Assembly: GCF_017377855.1 (NCBI RefSeq)
Contig: NZ_JAFREP010000002.1
Span: 186,001-250,000, forward strand
Origin: Acanthopleuribacter pedis
Lineage (GTDB): Bacteria; Acidobacteriota; Holophagae; Acanthopleuribacterales; Acanthopleuribacteraceae
DNA length: 64,000 nucleotides
Direction of reading: 5' to 3'
Shown: positions 63,101 through 64,000 of the stretch, one piece after another
How positions within the stretch are numbered: position 1 is the first letter of the stretch
Layout of the letters: every line of letters starts with the position of its first letter
Notes under the pieces: generated by a model
Told to the model about the DNA's origin: nothing
What the model saw: the letters and a program-made list of their open reading frames with translations, nothing else
Databases searched by the model: none
Translations under genes and position numbers: made by a program

Positions 63101-64000
63101 CGGCTTTGGCAGGTGCTTGTGGCTCACCGCGCAGGGCGGCTACTTGGCGGGCGATTTCGGCGAGTTGGGCGCTAATGGCGTCGAGGGCCGGGTTCGCGCC
63201 CTCCGCGACGACGGGTGTGGTTGCGCGCTCGGGATCCGCCAATTGGACATCCTCGCCTAGTTCCACGTCGAGCAGTGCGGCGAGGGCGTCGATGGTGGGC
63301 ACGTCGTCGAACAGGCGGCGGAAAGGCACGTCGACGCCGAACTCGGTTTTGACGGTTTGGTTGATTTGGATTAGCAGCAGCGAATCGCAGCCCAGTTCCA
63401 GGAAGGTTTGCGCGGTATCGATCTGGTGTTCATCCATGCCCGCCGCGTTACTGAGCACGGTGCGCAGTTCGGCGCGCAGCAGGTCGACCCGTGCGCGGGT
63501 ATTGCCGGTTTGGGGTTTGGATGGGTTTTCGACGGCGGCGGGCGGTTCCTCGGCTGAAGGGGCGGGTTTGGGCTCGGCTTCCGCGACGGCGGGATCCGGT
63601 TCAATCCAAAAACGGGTTGGTTCGAAGGCATAACCGGGCAGCGCGATGCGGCGCGGGCCTGAATCGGTGCCGGTCGGTTCGAACCAATCGGACCAAATTA
63701 CGGGTACCCCTTGGGTCCACAAAGCGGCGGCGCTGTTCAACGCGGTAGGACAGCCTTGCGCGGCTTGTTTGGTGCTGGGCAGCGAACCGAACACGCGCCC
63801 GCGTGCCTCGGGACGGTGGTGGGCGACCAACTGCTGTAAACTTTGGCCGGGGCCGATTTCCAGGTAGCGGGTGTCGGGGGAAGCCACGTGATCGAGGCTT
63901 TGGGCGAAGCGAACCGGGCGGCGCAGGTGCTCGGCCCAGTAATTGGGGTCCTGGGCTTGCTCGGCGGTGAGCGGTTTGCCGGTGCGGTTGGAAATGACCG
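57123..64000 (-). CDS. PKS-aminotransferase-NRPS hybrid: (AT)-T-AMT-C-A-T-E, 5' end outside window
   Basis: The frame is open to the window edge. The segment 63888-64000 encodes the end of an acyltransferase (SNRTGKP, DPNYWAEHLRRPVRF), so the gene starts upstream; the GTG at 63887 is internal. Next come T (ELGCDSLLL, about 63390), a class III PLP aminotransferase (63000-61700; VFDEVVTGFR, and Lys in YGKIAGGG at about 62170), C (HHLVCDG, about 61260), A (YTSGSTGTPKG, about 59825) with pocket D-F-W-S-V-G-M-V-H-K, Thr-like, T (GGDSIIAI, about 58650) and a terminal epimerase (HHLAVDGVSW, about 58080). A carrier-linked aminotransferase after a PKS module is the iturin/mycosubtilin arrangement, which turns a beta-keto acyl chain into a beta-amino acyl chain. 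The product so far would be beta-amino acyl-D-Thr. Confidence 0.9.
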   Translation of the reverse strand, partial: VISNRTGKPLTAEQAQDPNYWAEHLRRPVRFAQSLDHVASPDTRYLEIGPGQSLQQLVAHHRPEARGRVFGSLPSTKQAAQGCPTALNSAAALWTQGVPVIWSDWFEPTGTDSGPRRIALPGYAFEPTRFWIEPDPAVAEAEPKPAPSAEEPPAAVENPSKPQTGNTRARVDLLRAELRTVLSNAAGMDEHQIDTAQTFLELGCDSLLLIQINQTVKTEFGVDVPFRRLFDDVPTIDALAALLDVELGEDVQLADPERATTPVVAEGANPALDAISAQLAEIARQVAALRGEPQAPAKAAPPPKKAPVKSAEKVKLGPYRPIEREESDELTPRQRAYLDVFSERYLAKTKGSRDFTQKNRATLADVRASLGYQALWKNLVYPLVIERAEGCQVTDLDGNRYIDMVMGFGVNLFGHNPAFVTKAVSEALAGRPQMVGPQISLMENAVQRFRQLTGMDRVTFCITGSEAVATAMRLARTATGRNRVALFKDSYHGNFDSVLVRRGAAGNSLPVTLGIPQHMVDDIVVLDYGCDSALQFLREQDDIAVVLVEPVQCRNPELEPGPFLRELRKVTAAVGTLLVFDEVVTGFRVHPGGAQAVFGVRADLATYGKIAGGGMPLGIVAGKAEYMDAIDGGFWQYDDSSFPPANQTVFAGTFCKHPLGIAAAAAVFQHLLDEGPALQETLAARTTRFAAALNAVFEEAQAPIFVKNHASIFAFAARDDYKWFELLFYHLRLHGVSVWGERPYFVSTAHRDEDLDAVVAAVRRAVADMQRGGFLPDPSQPERAPLTPDQRDILTACTMDPAATHAYITPAAMRLRGPLQSDALAAAFKKVVARHDALRTTVDADTGESLVHARIAAELTRVDLRDTPQRLADLLDREEYRAFDLKRGPLVRATLYQLAEEEHVLCAATHHLVCDGLSMDTLLGDLLQLYNQQIGRPTPPLPTPQNPAQYLAWLEAPAQVTARQNNTAYWMERFQDGVPASALPLDFPRPPLKTVVGARVVSTLEAPLVAQLKTLGQKQGASLFVTLAAAFKVLLYRLTGEDRHVIGVPVAGQALAGLDPCIGHFVHLVPLLSEPGEAAHFRAYLAALKQHFFAAHDHAQFRAADLKTRNSDPTRAPLINITFNLETVPGSLTLGDLQVEKVDVPKHHVPFELVVNAYLDGEQVHIEWDYNRNLFAAATLQRWTEHFRLLLEALSSDPNQPLDRLAMLTTAERRQLLNVRGDAAPRVATTGATLVASVEAAAARYGAATAVTLPCENGEVQHLDYAGLNRRANQLAHLLRAQGVGLETPVALCLERGPELIIAMLAVIKAGGCYLPLDPTHPTARLQHMVQDAQAPLCLSQTDLAGTLPANPSCRVLNLDQLDADLAAQPDHNPGIAVDPANLAYIIYTSGSTGTPKGVAVSHGNATRLFESCTAWFDFQPSDTWSFFHSAAFDFSVWEIWGALCHGARVLTVPYWVSRNPETCYDLLQREGVTLLSQTPSAFYQLLRAEENRDRLVHPRYLVFGGEALNIAALEPWFNRRETDETTLINMYGITETTVHVTYRQVTRADLKTAMSPIGVPLPDLSLEVLDAHGEPVPLGVAGELQVGGAGLARGYLNQPALTAQRFVPNPHGPAGARLYRSGDLAKRRADGELVYVGRHDHQVQLRGFRLELGEIEARLVKHPAVREAVVLLRDDATRGEHLTAWWVGDAAAAEELRPMLREVLPAYMVPAYFVHMEHLPRTGNDKIDRRALPDPKPAGHDAEAAAAQRTPAETTMAEIWASVLNLKEINIHDHFFDLGGDSIIAIQIAAKAKAAGMRLTPQQIFQHPTVAESAAFAATQDRFAAVTEVAPRPEGAVPLGAMQQRFFAANPPVPNYHHQSLMLDVAAGVGETQIHAALNALLDHHDALRLRFIREQGAWRQHYAAPGEQAPLQVTDCRDGDAAACAARLAEAASQAIHLGDGPLLQANLLLGAGADATHPNSLMVHIHHLAVDGVSWRILLEDLETLLAQQATGRSLQLPPRTASVKTLNSAGQTWADSPAGREERVFWENQTRAASALPRCSDAETTTGNQQATYRTSLDPSLTDLLTQVPTRRRIAVNDLLVTAVATQIAALTGNSQVVLDLEGHGRQDLGASHDSTRTVGWFTAMYPVNLTLPEESTAQVQAVAEALRAVPNGGAGYGWLYPDRRAGAEVLFNYLGRIDGKADGRLVRPRPAPGPDSHPDNPLSHPLEIDALINDGRLEMHWRFTAEHFRAETVSDWANDCLNHLVCLIDACLSETDAAPVMDASGLDADDLEKVFAEIDLAGMGEA

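Noticed and set aside
63885..63887. GTG as start of the rightmost synthase gene
   Set aside because: The frame continues upstream with acyltransferase sequence to the window edge, so the GTG is internal.

Overview
The window is GC-rich DNA from a Gram-negative bacterium: it carries an O-antigen-ligase-type membrane protein and a type III secretion chaperone. The sequence alone does not fix the species. The mix of giant NRPS/PKS genes, Hint-domain secreted proteins and orphan T3SS parts recalls marine Acidobacteriota (Acanthopleuribacter/Sulfidibacter-like) or Myxococcota; this is a guess from memory.

Positions 1-22000 are accessory and housekeeping genes. In order: the end of a response regulator; a class III nucleotide cyclase; a secreted Hint-domain protein followed by a 41-bp hairpin repeat and a terminator; a long gene-poor stretch; a glutathione peroxidase/OhrR peroxide-defence operon; an ABC exporter with an HMA-like N-terminus; a CesT-type chaperone and its probable effector, an AT-richer gene with nitrilase-like motifs; a secreted protein of unknown function; an O-antigen ligase/TPR protein; and an Rpn-type nuclease. 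Two related palindromic repeats lie between these genes.

From about 17.7 kb to the right edge, and continuing beyond it, lies one large biosynthetic gene cluster. All synthetase genes are on the minus strand with overlaps or gaps of only a few bases, so they form one long operon read right to left. Order of assembly: (PKS AT)-T-aminotransferase-C-A-T-E; C-T / C-A-T / C-A-T / KS-AT-KR with embedded MT-T; C-A-T with a TubC-type docking domain; C-A*-T with a degenerate A; C-A-T-E / C-A-T / C; then A(MT)-T-TE, which releases the product. Binding-pocket residues read by eye suggest Thr-like, unknown, Thr, malonate, Gly, unassigned, hydrophobic (D), Asn and an aliphatic residue. The aminotransferase module suggests a beta-amino acyl starter, so the product is probably a beta-amino lipopeptide, perhaps cyclic.

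Tailoring genes are a CmlA-type diiron beta-hydroxylase, with four metal ligands and the bridging Asp in register, and two B12-binding radical SAM proteins. Both radical SAM proteins end in what looks like the C-terminal half of an NRPS condensation domain. That fusion, the methyltransferase inserted between A-domain motifs a2 and a3, the methyltransferase inside the KR, and two modules without a working A domain are the most unusual points in the window.
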